Assembly (NCBI GenBank): GCA_944388805.1
Contig: CALXKE010000013.1
Coordinates: 1 to 49,769 of the forward strand
Direction: 5' to 3'
From: an uncultured Clostridia bacterium
Lineage (GTDB): Bacteria > Bacillota > Clostridia > TANB77 > CAG-508
Length of the DNA stretch: 49,769 bases
Shown here one piece after another: positions 1 through 9,301 of the stretch. The notes below the pieces were generated by a model, which saw only the letters and a list, made by a program, of their open reading frames with translations, had not been told where the DNA came from and made no database searches. The translations under genes and the position numbers were made by a program. Within the stretch, counting starts at the first letter, position 1. Each line of letters opens with the position of its first letter.

Positions 1-209
<209 letters not shown>

Positions 210-247
210 TTATTTTTTAGTCTTACTCGACCTTTCTTATTCTATAC

Positions 248-276
248 CAAAAAAGAATACTTTTCAAGTATTCTTT
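248..276 (-). terminator. Rho-independent terminator after the 898-residue gene
   Basis: A 10-bp perfect stem (AAGAATACTT / AAGTATTCTT) with a 3-base loop is followed on the minus strand by a run of T. It sits about 120 bases downstream of the unknown gene that ends at 396, and so separates it from gap. Confidence 0.7.
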
Positions 277-395
277 CCTATTTTACTATAAAATTTTAGT
301 TTCACACTAATTATTTTGTTTCTATCTTAACTTTTAAATGATGAAAAATATTTCAATTTTAAAATATACTAAATTATATTTCATTCCTTATATTT

Positions 396-3092
396 CTATA
401 ATGTTATACTTTCAACATCTTCTTTCATTTGATTTTGTGAAATTTGTTCTTCTTCTTTAATTTTCTGTTTTGCCTTTTCTATACTCTCTTTATGTTTTTG
501 TACAAATTCTTTTTCATCTATATTAGATAAGCTGCCTCTTTTTAATATTATTGGGATAGGTTTTTTAAATCGTTTTAAAACATCATACTCTGACATTAAT
601 GATGTTACTGCATCTGGAAGTATTTTTCTTCCAAATTTTTGATTTTCTGATTTTTTATGCGTTCTTTTTCTTCTATAAAAGGCTATTTCTCCACTTGTTC
701 CATTAATTGTCTTATAATCCTTTAATTTAACATTCACTCTATCATGATTACTTCCCTTTCGAAGTCTATGTGAAACTGGTAATTTCGGAGTATGACTTAC
801 TTGTCCATCAACTTCACTTAGTCCGACAACCTCATTTTCTGAAAGATTCCAGTAAATATATCGTTCATCATGAAAATCATATTCTAAATTATTGATTGGA
901 ACAGCTGAAATAGTAGAAATTCCATCTTCTTCCTCGTAATTCAAATAATTTTCCAATCCTTCTTTTGAAAGTTGTCCTCCATCTTGTTTCATATGCTTTA
1001 ATTCAGAATTATTCATATTTGGATTATGACTAGCAAAACTAACTGGCATAGTTCCTAAATCCAAAAATGTAAATCCATCGACTTCTATTTTTTTTACTCC
1101 ATATTCCTGATTTTTTATTGCTTCATCTATTTTCTCCATATTGGTAAATTGATTATTTAATTCTTCGATCTGGTTATCCTGTATTTTATTAATTCCTGAA
1201 AAACTATCCATAAATATCCCTAATTTATCTTCTAAATCTTCACTGTTTATAATTGCATTAATATCAAAGTTATTTTCAGACAAAAATCTTAATGCTTGCA
1301 TTTCCGTCTGTGATAGATTAGCTTTTTGCATACATTCTATTGAATCTAATGGATAAAGAAAGGCTTTTTCCTGTATGTCTTCTTTTGTCATAATACTTTT
1401 TATCTTAAACTCTTTTTTCTCTTTTTCTGATAAATTTTGTAATTTTTTACTTAAATTCTCATTTATATTTTCTAAATCTTCTACTTTATTCACTTTACAA
1501 ATATTTGCTGGCCACATACATAGTTTGCCTAAACTCATTTTTTGTTCTTCTGTTAAATTATCTTTACTAGCTGCATCCTTTAATAGAGTTTCAAATTCAT
1601 TATACCTTGTAAAACATATTTGCATTGTTGTAGTATTTTCACCTAATTGTTTTGATGTAATTTCAAAATATAATTTAAATGCATCTAATTGTTCTTTATC
1701 CTGCATTTGAGCTATCCAACTATTATAATTTGCAAAATTATAACTTAAACAATCATCTATAAATTCTCTAGAAAAATGATGCATAATGTTTTCATTAAAT
1801 ACTTCTGTATTTTCTATGTTAAATAAGTTCAATCCTGGTCTACTATCTAATATTTTTAAAGCTTCTTCTCCAAAAGCATCAGACATAATATCTCTAAAAC
1901 TTTCTTTAACCTTTTGCTCTTTAATCATCAATTTCAAATCTCTTTGATGTGTATCCTTACTATATTCATCATATAATTTTATATATTGTATTACTTTTTT
2001 AGGCTCTACTCTTTCAATGATTGAATTTTCTTTAAAAAATAATCTTATCATCCTATTTGCATTAGGAGGAACTATTTCCCCTTTTTTCATTTGCAAAATA
2101 ACATCTTGATATTTTAATAATTTTTCTTTCCCATATTTGTCAGAAAATTTTTCTTCAATTACACCTAAATCCCAGTAATTAATATTAGCATAATCTTTTC
2201 CTATAATATCTTCATTTTCTGATAGAAGTGTTAATACTTCTTTCTGTTGACTCGGTTGTAAATTTCCCTGTCTTAAAAATCTTTCTAGCGTCTGGACAAA
2301 ATATTGTTTATCTAACTCTGTACTATTTTTAATTTCACTGATAATAGCCTTCTGTCCATCCTGTTCTCTAGAATTCCAAAAATCTGTAAATGCTCCTCTT
2401 AACAACTCTTCAGTCTTCTGGTCTATTTTCCAAGGAAATTCTTCATAATCTTTTTCCTGATAACTAGCACTTAATTTAAAATATTTTTTCCATTTTTCTA
2501 AACTTAAGTTTTGGTCTTTGGCAATAATATGTTTCCATACTTTATCCTGTATTTTAGAACTTGTTAAGATTTCTCTTTGCATTTCTTTACTCACATAATA
2601 AATATTATTGGGATTATTTTTTATAAAGTATTTTTGTGTATCCTCTGTTAGTTCTGCTAAAGTTTGTGGATTTTCTTTTAAATCTAATACCTTCTCTATT
2701 TCCGAATATCTATATTTATAATATTCTTCACATTTTTTTGGATCCTGCCTCAAATATTCTATTCTTGTTTGTTCACTAACATAACCCAATGCTTCTGAAT
2801 CATCTTTTATAATATCTTTTTGTACATCCTCACTTAGATAACCTATTAAAACCTTGTTCATCTCTTTATATTTCTCTTTTTGAAAATATTCCGGAAAGTT
2901 TTTATAGTCAATTTCGCGAGACCTTTTCCAGGCTAAATCTAATATGGATTCTGCATATTTTACCTTTGGATTTTTTATTTGGTTCCAAATATAAAATCCT
3001 TTTCCTTTCGCACTAGTTAGTAATTTTCTTTCTTCAAATTTTATCATAAGTTTATCAATTATATTTATCTTTGTTTCTATCAAATCATTCAT
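396..3092 (-). CDS. Large alpha-helical protein of unknown function (898 aa)
   Basis: I do not recognise this protein. It has no signal peptide or membrane segment and is rich in Lys, Glu, Asn and Ile. Residues about 83-175 hold two related helical units, each with an L-S/T-E-D-x-Q-K block followed by a YVS block about 15-20 residues later. These resemble the short helical repeats of the DUF4116 type, but I cannot confirm this. The middle is helical and featureless. The last 200 residues (from about 690) look like a separate globular domain with VDGFTFLDLG, SFASHNPN, a DERYIYWNL segment and a basic FYRRKRTHK stretch. It stands alone between gap and the pyr operon, starts ATG after AAGAGAAG, and has its own terminator. 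A cytosolic or exported effector-like role is possible but unsupported. Confidence 0.85.
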   Translation of the reverse strand: MNDLIETKINIIDKLMIKFEERKLLTSAKGKGFYIWNQIKNPKVKYAESILDLAWKRSREIDYKNFPEYFQKEKYKEMNKVLIGYLSEDVQKDIIKDDSEALGYVSEQTRIEYLRQDPKKCEEYYKYRYSEIEKVLDLKENPQTLAELTEDTQKYFIKNNPNNIYYVSKEMQREILTSSKIQDKVWKHIIAKDQNLSLEKWKKYFKLSASYQEKDYEEFPWKIDQKTEELLRGAFTDFWNSREQDGQKAIISEIKNSTELDKQYFVQTLERFLRQGNLQPSQQKEVLTLLSENEDIIGKDYANINYWDLGVIEEKFSDKYGKEKLLKYQDVILQMKKGEIVPPNANRMIRLFFKENSIIERVEPKKVIQYIKLYDEYSKDTHQRDLKLMIKEQKVKESFRDIMSDAFGEEALKILDSRPGLNLFNIENTEVFNENIMHHFSREFIDDCLSYNFANYNSWIAQMQDKEQLDAFKLYFEITSKQLGENTTTMQICFTRYNEFETLLKDAASKDNLTEEQKMSLGKLCMWPANICKVNKVEDLENINENLSKKLQNLSEKEKKEFKIKSIMTKEDIQEKAFLYPLDSIECMQKANLSQTEMQALRFLSENNFDINAIINSEDLEDKLGIFMDSFSGINKIQDNQIEELNNQFTNMEKIDEAIKNQEYGVKKIEVDGFTFLDLGTMPVSFASHNPNMNNSELKHMKQDGGQLSKEGLENYLNYEEEDGISTISAVPINNLEYDFHDERYIYWNLSENEVVGLSEVDGQVSHTPKLPVSHRLRKGSNHDRVNVKLKDYKTINGTSGEIAFYRRKRTHKKSENQKFGRKILPDAVTSLMSEYDVLKRFKKPIPIILKRGSLSNIDEKEFVQKHKESIEKAKQKIKEEEQISQNQMKEDVESITL

Positions 3093-3253
3093 ATACTTCT
3101 CTTTTCTATTTACTTTTCAGTATAATATATCCCAAAAACTATTGTTTATATATTGAATTTTTTTATTCAAAATCCCTCTAACTATTTTATATTATCTTTT
3201 ATTCTTGGCAATAAATGAAAAGATTTGTTATTTGTTTACTACTTTATATATTT

Positions 3254-4162
3254 CTAATTCATTTCCACTTTTCCAATAATATCATTAATATCTTCTACAT
3301 TGCATTTTCTCATATACTCTTCAATGCCCTCAACAACTTTCACACTTGTATATGGATCTATGAAGTTACCAGCGCCTATTGAAACAGTTGTTGCACCTGC
3401 TAACATAAATTCGATAGCATCTTCTCCTGATACGATTCCTCCTAATCCCATAATAGGAATATTCACTGCTTGTGCTACTTGATATACCATTCTAACAGCT
3501 ACTGGTCTGATAGCTGGTCCTGATAAACCACCTGTATTATTAGCAAGTACTGGTTTTCTTTTATAAATATCAATTTTCATAGCTAATAATGTATTGATTA
3601 AAGAAACTGCATCTGCTCCTCCATCTTCTACCCCTTTTGCTATTCCAGCAATATCAGTTACATTTGGTGTTAATTTTACTATTAATGGTTTATCCAATAC
3701 TTTTCTTACTTCACTAGTTACTTTCTTAACCCCTTCATAAGTATTTCCAAATGCCATACATCCTTCTTTTACATTTGGACAAGATAAGTTTAATTCTACA
3801 CCATCTATATCCATATTATTTAATATCTTACATAATTCTACATATTCATCAATTGAACTTCCACAAGCATTGACAATGATTTTTGTATCAAACTTTCTTA
3901 AAAATGGTAAATCATTATTTGCAAAATATTCTACTCCTGGATTTTGAAGTCCAATACTATTTAACATTCCACTTGGTGTTTCACATACCCTTGATGGCTT
4001 GTTTCCACTTTTTGGTCTTAAAGAAGTTCCTTTGGTAATAATAGCTCCTAATTTTCCTAAATCGAAAAACTCAGCATATTCTCTTCCATAACCAAATGTA
4101 CCAGATGCAACGGTTACTGGATTTTTCATTTCGATTCCTGCAAAATTTACTTTCGTATTCAT
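3254..4162 (-). CDS. pyrD: Dihydroorotate dehydrogenase, class 1B catalytic subunit
   Basis: PyrD oxidises dihydroorotate to orotate on FMN, the fourth step of UMP synthesis; in class 1B, electrons pass to NAD+ through PyrK. Visible motifs are TVASGTFGYG near the N terminus, TKGTS (Lys44), NSIGLQNPG, the SCPN motif with the catalytic-base Cys128 that marks class 1, and the FMN-phosphate loops MGLGGI and GATTVSIGAG near the C terminus. The length of 302 aa is normal. It is the last gene of the minus-strand pyr operon; its ATG directly follows the stop of the PLC-like gene with no gap, which suggests translational coupling. pyrK lies two genes upstream and supplies its partner. Confidence 0.97.
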   Translation of the reverse strand: MNTKVNFAGIEMKNPVTVASGTFGYGREYAEFFDLGKLGAIITKGTSLRPKSGNKPSRVCETPSGMLNSIGLQNPGVEYFANNDLPFLRKFDTKIIVNACGSSIDEYVELCKILNNMDIDGVELNLSCPNVKEGCMAFGNTYEGVKKVTSEVRKVLDKPLIVKLTPNVTDIAGIAKGVEDGGADAVSLINTLLAMKIDIYKRKPVLANNTGGLSGPAIRPVAVRMVYQVAQAVNIPIMGLGGIVSGEDAIEFMLAGATTVSIGAGNFIDPYTSVKVVEGIEEYMRKCNVEDINDIIGKVEMN

Positions 4163-4720
4163 TTATTCCATTCCCTCCATTCTTTTTTGTTTTATAAGTT
4201 CTACCTGTTGTTCTAAATTTATATTCGACATTTCTTCAATAAATTGTATGATTTTTTCTAGTTTCAAATATTTAGGCTTATCCTCTATTTGATGCATATA
4301 TTTTTCTATTTTTCCCATGACTTCTACTTGATATCTTTTTATGATTTCTGCATTCAAGCAATCATAATCATTATGAAATGTATCATGATTTTTCTTTGCT
4401 TGTTTTGCTTCTTCTCTAAAATAAATTCTATCAAAATAATCATCTGTTAGCAGATGGATAAAATATCCTTTCCAATAATCTTTCCTTAAATCCACTTTTT
4501 CATCTTGCAAAAATACATCTAAATGAATTTCTTGATTGTCTTTTGTCCAGTCTCCCCAAATTCCATAATGTGTTTCACTTTTAGAAATATGTTTATTTTC
4601 TATTGGGATATAATCTGGTGCAATAGAGCCTTCTATAAATTCATCCATATTTTTTATTTCTTTTTCATGTTTTTTTGCATATTCTTTTGCTATGGAAATA
4701 TGTATTGTAAATCCTGGCAT
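4163..4720 (-). CDS. Zinc-dependent phospholipase C-like protein
   Basis: This 185-aa protein begins MPGFTIHISIAKEYAKKH and carries GSIAPDYIP, an HYGIWGDW segment, a YFIHLLTDDYF motif and NDYDCLN. Spaced His and Asp residues of this kind match the Zn_dep_PLPC family (PF00882), known in clostridia as small hydrolase-like proteins of mostly unknown substrate. It has no signal peptide, so unlike secreted phospholipase C it should act in the cytosol. It lies between pyrK and pyrD and abuts pyrD exactly. A role in pyrimidine synthesis is not known; it may only be a passenger. The family assignment is fairly sure, the substrate is not. Confidence 0.75.
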   Translation of the reverse strand: MPGFTIHISIAKEYAKKHEKEIKNMDEFIEGSIAPDYIPIENKHISKSETHYGIWGDWTKDNQEIHLDVFLQDEKVDLRKDYWKGYFIHLLTDDYFDRIYFREEAKQAKKNHDTFHNDYDCLNAEIIKRYQVEVMGKIEKYMHQIEDKPKYLKLEKIIQFIEEMSNINLEQQVELIKQKRMEGME

Positions 4721-4804
4721 TCTATTTTTTTCCTCTTTCTCTTATTTCTTGAATTTAACTTTGGGTCAAACCTAAAATTCTTTAGTTTTATACCATTTTT
4801 CGGA

Positions 4805-5596
4805 TTAAATCTCTACATCTCTTGCATTAAATACTGGTCCACCTTTACAAACATGGAAATATTCTGGTGCATCTTTTGGGCTTTTAGCTGTTTTTACTGC
4901 ACATCCTAAACATACACCTAATCCACATCCCATTTTTTCTTCTAGAGATATTTGACATTCGATGTTATTTTCAAGTGCATATTTTTGAACTGCTTTTAAC
5001 ATTGGAAGTGGTCCACAAGCATAGATACAATCATAATGCTCTTTTTTCATATCTTCCATTAAATAGTCTATGGCAAATCCTTTATTTTTATAGCTTCCAT
5101 CATCTGTTGTAATGACTAAACTATCTGTTACTTCTTCAAATTCTTTTTCTAACATAACAAAATCTTGATTTCTAAATCCTAAATAACAATGTACTTCCTT
5201 TTTCTCAGCTTTTGCTTCTTTAGAAAGTTCATATAATGGGAATATTCCAATTCCTCCACCAATGACTGCTAGTTTGTTAAATTTATCTGTTTTAAATGTT
5301 CCATATCCTAATGGTCCTATAATATCTATTTTGTCTCCCACTTCTTTTCTAGATAATAGTTCTGTTCCTTTTCCTTTTACTTGGAAAATAAATTCTAGAA
5401 TTCCATTTTTTCTATCTAGATTGTAAATACTAATTGGTCTTCTTAAAAATGGTTCTACTTGATCAGTTACTCTGATTTCAATAAAATTTCCTGGTTTTGC
5501 ATCTTCTACGATTTCACTAGCTTTTACACTAAATTTGTAAATGCCTTTAATTACTTCTTCTTTTTCTACCAATTTTGCTAATACTTGCTTTGGCAT
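4805..5596 (-). CDS. pyrK: Dihydroorotate dehydrogenase electron-transfer subunit
   Basis: PyrK binds FAD and a [2Fe-2S] cluster and passes electrons from PyrD to NAD+. The start is placed at MPKQVLAKLV, because AGGAGG lies 5 bases before that ATG, inside the longer reading frame. Visible are the FAD site RRPISIYN, the NAD-binding GGGIGIFPLYEL, the YACGPLPML motif, and the C-terminal ferredoxin-like Cys cluster CGLGVCLGC plus a fourth Cys in HVCKGGPVF. The length of 263 aa is normal. It sits in the pyr operon between pyrF and the PLC-like gene, two genes from its partner pyrD. Confidence 0.96.
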   Translation of the reverse strand: MPKQVLAKLVEKEEVIKGIYKFSVKASEIVEDAKPGNFIEIRVTDQVEPFLRRPISIYNLDRKNGILEFIFQVKGKGTELLSRKEVGDKIDIIGPLGYGTFKTDKFNKLAVIGGGIGIFPLYELSKEAKAEKKEVHCYLGFRNQDFVMLEKEFEEVTDSLVITTDDGSYKNKGFAIDYLMEDMKKEHYDCIYACGPLPMLKAVQKYALENNIECQISLEEKMGCGLGVCLGCAVKTAKSPKDAPEYFHVCKGGPVFNARDVEI

Positions 5597-5676
5597 ATTA
5601 TCCCTCCTCTTCTTCATAATGCTTTACCTGGTTTCATATTTTTCACTTCTTTCTATGATAATCCTTCTACACCTTT

Positions 5677-6603
5677 CTAGTTTATCGCTTGATTTAATTC
5701 ATCTCTCATTCTAATAGCTTCCGCTCTTGTTGCTTTTGCAAATTCTTCTTCTGTGTACTTATCTTTCCATAATTCTGATTTGTATGCACACATCAATCCT
5801 CTAGAACTGTTAACAATTCCACCAATTCCATTTTCATCAAATCCTAAAGCGATGTCTTCTGCCTTTCCACCTTGTGCTCCATAACCTGGTATTAAGAAAA
5901 AGGTATGTGGTGCTAATTTTCTTAAATCTTGTAATTGTTTTGGATATGTTGCACCTACTACAGTTGAAATACTACTATATCCATATTCTCCTCTTAAATC
6001 TTTTCCCCATTCTTCCACAAGTTTTGCAACTTTTGTGTATACTTCTTCTCCTGTTTCTAGTTTCAAGTCTTGTAATTCTCCAGATGATGGATTTGATGTT
6101 TTATCAAGGATAAATACACCTTTTCCATATTTTTGTGCATCTTCTATAAATGGTTTCACTCCATCAATTCCTAAATATGGATTTACTGTTACAAAGTCTA
6201 CATCATAAATACTTTTCTCTTTTTCTCTTATCTTTGTTTTTCCTAAGAAAGCATTTGAATATGCTTTTGCTGTGCTTCCTATATCTCCTCTTTTAATATC
6301 TGCTATGACAATCATGCCTTTTTCTTTTGCATATTGACAAGTTTCCTCAAAAGCTTTCATTCCTTCCATCCCATACATTTCGTAAAATGCAATTTGTGGT
6401 TTTACAGCTGGTATCATGTCATATGTTGCATCAATTAATGCTTTGTTAAATTCTACAATTGCTTTTCCTACGCCTTCTAGATTTTCTTCATATCTATTTC
6501 TAATACATTCTGGTATCATTTCATATCTAGGATCCAATCCCATAACGGTTGGGTTATTCGTTTCCTTAATTTTATCAATTAATTTGTCCATCATATTTTT
6601 CAT
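5677..6603 (-). CDS. pyrF: Orotidine 5'-phosphate decarboxylase (long, group 2 type)
   Basis: PyrF decarboxylates OMP to UMP, the last step of the pathway. The key motif is VIADIKRGDIGSTA with Asp102, Lys104 and Asp107 forming the charged catalytic network; the N terminus has VMGLDP and the C terminus has LIPGYGAQGG and VNSSRG for phosphate binding. At 308 aa it belongs to the longer subfamily rather than the 240-aa Bacillus type. GGAGG lies about 13 bases before the chosen ATG; Met4 and Met5 are alternative starts but further from it. The ATG overlaps the stop of the upstream kinase gene by 4 bases (ATGA), so the two are coupled. Confidence 0.97.
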   Translation of the reverse strand: MKNMMDKLIDKIKETNNPTVMGLDPRYEMIPECIRNRYEENLEGVGKAIVEFNKALIDATYDMIPAVKPQIAFYEMYGMEGMKAFEETCQYAKEKGMIVIADIKRGDIGSTAKAYSNAFLGKTKIREKEKSIYDVDFVTVNPYLGIDGVKPFIEDAQKYGKGVFILDKTSNPSSGELQDLKLETGEEVYTKVAKLVEEWGKDLRGEYGYSSISTVVGATYPKQLQDLRKLAPHTFFLIPGYGAQGGKAEDIALGFDENGIGGIVNSSRGLMCAYKSELWKDKYTEEEFAKATRAEAIRMRDELNQAIN

Positions 6604-7289
6604 CTTAAAAATTCTGCCTCCTTTATTTTCGGTGTTTGTTCTTTTGAAGCTATTCTAACTTTTTCTAATTTAATGATTTTGTTTTCTCTTAACATCTTTT
6701 CTCTTTCAGACAACATTTTTTCTAAATATACTTCTCTAGCTTTCTTTATTAATGTTTCTTCATCACTATCATTTTTTATTTTTGTTATCCTTTTATCATC
6801 TTTTATTTCTTTATAATTTCCTGTAAAATGTGCCATATCATATGCAACAATCTCCTCTTTTGATGTTTCATCTCTTTGTTGCAATGATTTTCTCCTATCT
6901 ATATAAGTTCTCTCTACTAAATAAATTTGTTCTAAATCTTTATATATTTTGTGATACTTAATAAATATATCATCAATTATGACAATCCTCTTTCCTTGTA
7001 CTTCTTTTAATTTTCTGTTTAAAGCTGGTTCAATCAATTTAGCTCTAAATTTTGAAAACATAAAAAAAATAGGTTTTGTTTTATATATATAATTTTTCAA
7101 TTTTGAGTCAACTTTCGTTTTTTCTCCATTTTTATCTTTTTTCATTAAAAACTTAAAATATTTTAATTTGATATCTCTTAGTAAATCATCTATATATATG
7201 ACTTCTATATCTTTACTATTTTCCTTTAGATAATTTGAAAATGTTGTCTTTCCTGCACCTGATTTTCCTGTTACACCTATTAACTTCAT
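6600..7289 (-). CDS. P-loop kinase, dephospho-CoA-kinase-like
   Basis: The N terminus reads MKLIGVTGKSGAGKTTFSNY, a textbook Walker A loop (GKSGAGKT, residues 8-15), followed by an IYIDDLLRD acidic segment and, near residue 100, RIVIIDDIF, a likely Walker B. A basic lid-like region (RTYIDRRKSLQQRD) follows. The fold resembles dephospho-CoA kinase and nucleoside/uridine kinases, but the match is loose and the true substrate is unknown. At 229 aa it is slightly longer than CoaE, with a Lys/Glu-rich C-terminal tail. It overlaps pyrF by 4 bases and follows the ArsC-like gene after 6 bases, so it is a genuine operon member. Uridine or nucleoside phosphorylation would fit the context but is a guess. 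Confidence 0.75.
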   Translation of the reverse strand: MKLIGVTGKSGAGKTTFSNYLKENSKDIEVIYIDDLLRDIKLKYFKFLMKKDKNGEKTKVDSKLKNYIYKTKPIFFMFSKFRAKLIEPALNRKLKEVQGKRIVIIDDIFIKYHKIYKDLEQIYLVERTYIDRRKSLQQRDETSKEEIVAYDMAHFTGNYKEIKDDKRITKIKNDSDEETLIKKAREVYLEKMLSEREKMLRENKIIKLEKVRIASKEQTPKIKEAEFLR

Positions 7290-7295
7290 TTTAAG

Positions 7296-7649
7296 TTATA
7301 TTAATTCCTCCCATTCTTTTTCCTTAAAGCCTATATATATTTTTTCTTTTGTTACAAGTAATGGTCTTTTTATTAGCATACCGTCAGATGCTAATAATGT
7401 TATTTTTTCCTTGTCTGACATGGTTGGTAATTTTTCTTTTAAATGTAATTCTTTATATTTTAATCCGCTCGTGTTAAAAAATTTCTTTATTTCATATCCA
7501 CTTTTTTGTATCCATGTTTCTAATTCTTTTTCTGTTGGTGTTTCTAAAACAATATTTCTATCTTGAAATGAAATATTATTTTTTTCTAACCATTGTTTTG
7601 CTTTTTTGCAAGTTGAACATTTTGGATATTGTATAAATATTGTTTCCAA
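7296..7649 (-). CDS. ArsC/Spx-family thioredoxin-fold protein
   Basis: The protein has 117 aa. It begins METIFIQYPKCSTCKKAKQWLE with a CxxC pair at Cys11/Cys14, and continues with the family pattern of a LKYKEL helix, LLASDGMLIKRPLLV and a C-terminal GFKEKEWEEL. This is the arsenate reductase/Spx/YffB-like family. The arginine after KRP is not clearly placed as in true ArsC, so thiol-redox or regulatory functions are as likely as arsenate reduction. It is the first gene after pyrC on the minus strand, separated from it by 187 bases that hold a palindromic repeat, and it is followed closely by the kinase gene. Confidence 0.8.
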   Translation of the reverse strand: METIFIQYPKCSTCKKAKQWLEKNNISFQDRNIVLETPTEKELETWIQKSGYEIKKFFNTSGLKYKELHLKEKLPTMSDKEKITLLASDGMLIKRPLLVTKEKIYIGFKEKEWEELI

Positions 7650-7693
7650 GGCTCTCTCTCCTTTTCTTTTATATCAAATACAAATTAAATCTT

Positions 7694-7836
7694 TCAAATA
7701 GGGCTGTCCCTTTTGTTTCATTTTGGAACATTGGGGACAGGTCAAATCGTTTCAAAATTTAAATAATTTGACACATTCCAAATGTTATAAAATTTGAAAT
7801 TTAGGGATTTTTGAGTCCGTCCCCAAAATCCCTTTT
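7694..7836. repeat. Diverged GGGGACGGACTC-family repeat between pyrC and the ArsC-like gene
   Basis: The right end (7802-7836) reads as an arm of the family seen at 38543-38857: AGGGAT, then GAGTCCGTCCCC, AAAATCCCT and a T-run that runs into the pyrC stop codon. The left part holds a TGTCCC / GGGGACA inverted pair (7705-7740) and an AAATTT-rich core. The two halves do not match each other well, so this is a degenerate or composite copy. It lies inside the pyr operon. Confidence 0.65.
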
Positions 7837-9114
7837 TTATCCTTCGTATACAACTCTTCCGTTTACGATTGTGTATTTTACTTTTCCTTTTAGTGTTTTT
7901 CCGATAAAAGGACTGTTTTTTGATTTAGAAACAATCATTTCTTTTGTATAAACATATTCTTCATTTGGATCAAATATCGTAATATCTGCCATTTTTCCTG
8001 CTTCTATAGTTCCTCTTTCATTATCAATATGTAATAATTTAGATGGTGTATATGAAGTAAGTCTTACTAGATTTAGATAATCAATATGTCCTGGGTCTAC
8101 TAAATTCATAATTTCAGCTGGAAGTGCTGTTTCAAATCCAATAATTCCATTTGGTGCTTTTGATAGCTCTACATTTTTTTCTGATTCTGCATGTGGTGCA
8201 TGATCTGTAATGATACAATCAATGGTTCCTTCTTTTAATCCTTCAATAATGGCTTGTCTATCTTTTTCTTCTCTTAGTGGAGGATTCATTTTGGCATTGG
8301 TTCCTGATTTTAACACTTCATCTACTGTAAATGTGAAATAGTGTGGACAAGTTTCACAAGTAATTTTTACACCTCTTTTTTTGGCATCTCTTATCATATC
8401 TTTACTTGTTTTTGTACTAATATGACAAATATGTCCTCTGACACCATTTGTTTCAGATATAACAATTTCTCTTGCTGCCATGATTTCTTCTGCTTCTGGT
8501 AATACACCTTGTACACCTAATTTATCTGCAACAGATCCTGCATTTATGGCACCTGCTGATACTGATTTTTCCTCACAATGTGATGCTACATATGTTCCTA
8601 ATTTATCTGCTTCTATCATAGCTTGTCTCATCATTCTGCTATTAACCACTGGCATACCATCATCAGAAAATGCAATAGCACCTGCTTTTTTTAATTCTTC
8701 AAAGTTAACTAATTCTTCTCCTTTTTCTCCCTTACTTACAGAAGCATATGGTAATACATTACATAGATTTACTCTTTTAGCTTCATTTATGATATATGTT
8801 AATGTTTCTACATTGTCTGGTGTTGGTTTTGTATTTGGCATTGGGCAAATGGTTGTGAATCCACCAGCAACAGCACTTTTTGAACCAGTTTCGATTGTTT
8901 CTTTATGTTCTCCTCCTGGCTCTCTTAAATGACAATGTACATCTATCATACCTGGTATGATATTTAAATTTGTACAATCGATTTCTTTATCTGCTGTTTC
9001 ATGAATATCTTTTTCAACTTTTACAATTTTACCATCTTCTATTAAGATATCATATTTGTCATCTAGTTTGTTTTTATAATCTATTACATGTCCATTTTTT
9101 AATAATAATTTCAT
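7837..9114 (-). CDS. pyrC: Dihydroorotase
   Basis: PyrC closes carbamoyl aspartate to dihydroorotate, the third pathway step. Metal-binding DVHCHLREPG has His60 and His62 for zinc; downstream are GGFTTICPMPNT, the active-site HCEE, HICHIST, the substrate-binding KMNPPLR and the TDHAPH motif with the catalytic Asp. The C terminus has ADITIFDP and a typical amidohydrolase beta-sandwich ending. At 425 aa it is the long type I enzyme of Gram-positive bacteria rather than the 345-aa E. coli type. It lies between pyrI and the ArsC-like gene on the minus strand. Confidence 0.97.
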   Translation of the reverse strand: MKLLLKNGHVIDYKNKLDDKYDILIEDGKIVKVEKDIHETADKEIDCTNLNIIPGMIDVHCHLREPGGEHKETIETGSKSAVAGGFTTICPMPNTKPTPDNVETLTYIINEAKRVNLCNVLPYASVSKGEKGEELVNFEELKKAGAIAFSDDGMPVVNSRMMRQAMIEADKLGTYVASHCEEKSVSAGAINAGSVADKLGVQGVLPEAEEIMAAREIVISETNGVRGHICHISTKTSKDMIRDAKKRGVKITCETCPHYFTFTVDEVLKSGTNAKMNPPLREEKDRQAIIEGLKEGTIDCIITDHAPHAESEKNVELSKAPNGIIGFETALPAEIMNLVDPGHIDYLNLVRLTSYTPSKLLHIDNERGTIEAGKMADITIFDPNEEYVYTKEMIVSKSKNSPFIGKTLKGKVKYTIVNGRVVYEG

Positions 9115-9266
9115 TTACATATCTTCCTTCCCTACTTTTAAACTTCTTATGCCTTATTGTATAGAAAACTCTACTTTTATCTTGACTTTATTTAGATTTT
9201 TTCGTATACAACAAAGTTAAATTTCTTATATCTCTGTGGAGTACATAGCATTGTTCACATTTGTGT

Positions 9267-9300
9267 ATCGAAATCTTTGATTTCGATAACGCATGCTTTT
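9267..9300. repeat. Small hairpin motif shared with 30537-30570
   Basis: The core is a 9-bp perfect stem, ATCGAAATC / GATTTCGAT, with a TTT loop, followed by TAACGCATGCTTTT. Nearly the same block occurs at 30537-30570. This copy lies just after the pyrI stop codon, in the pyrI-pyrC gap of 187 bases. It may be a small dispersed repeat or an RNA processing or termination element. Confidence 0.5.
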
Positions 9301-9301
9301 C

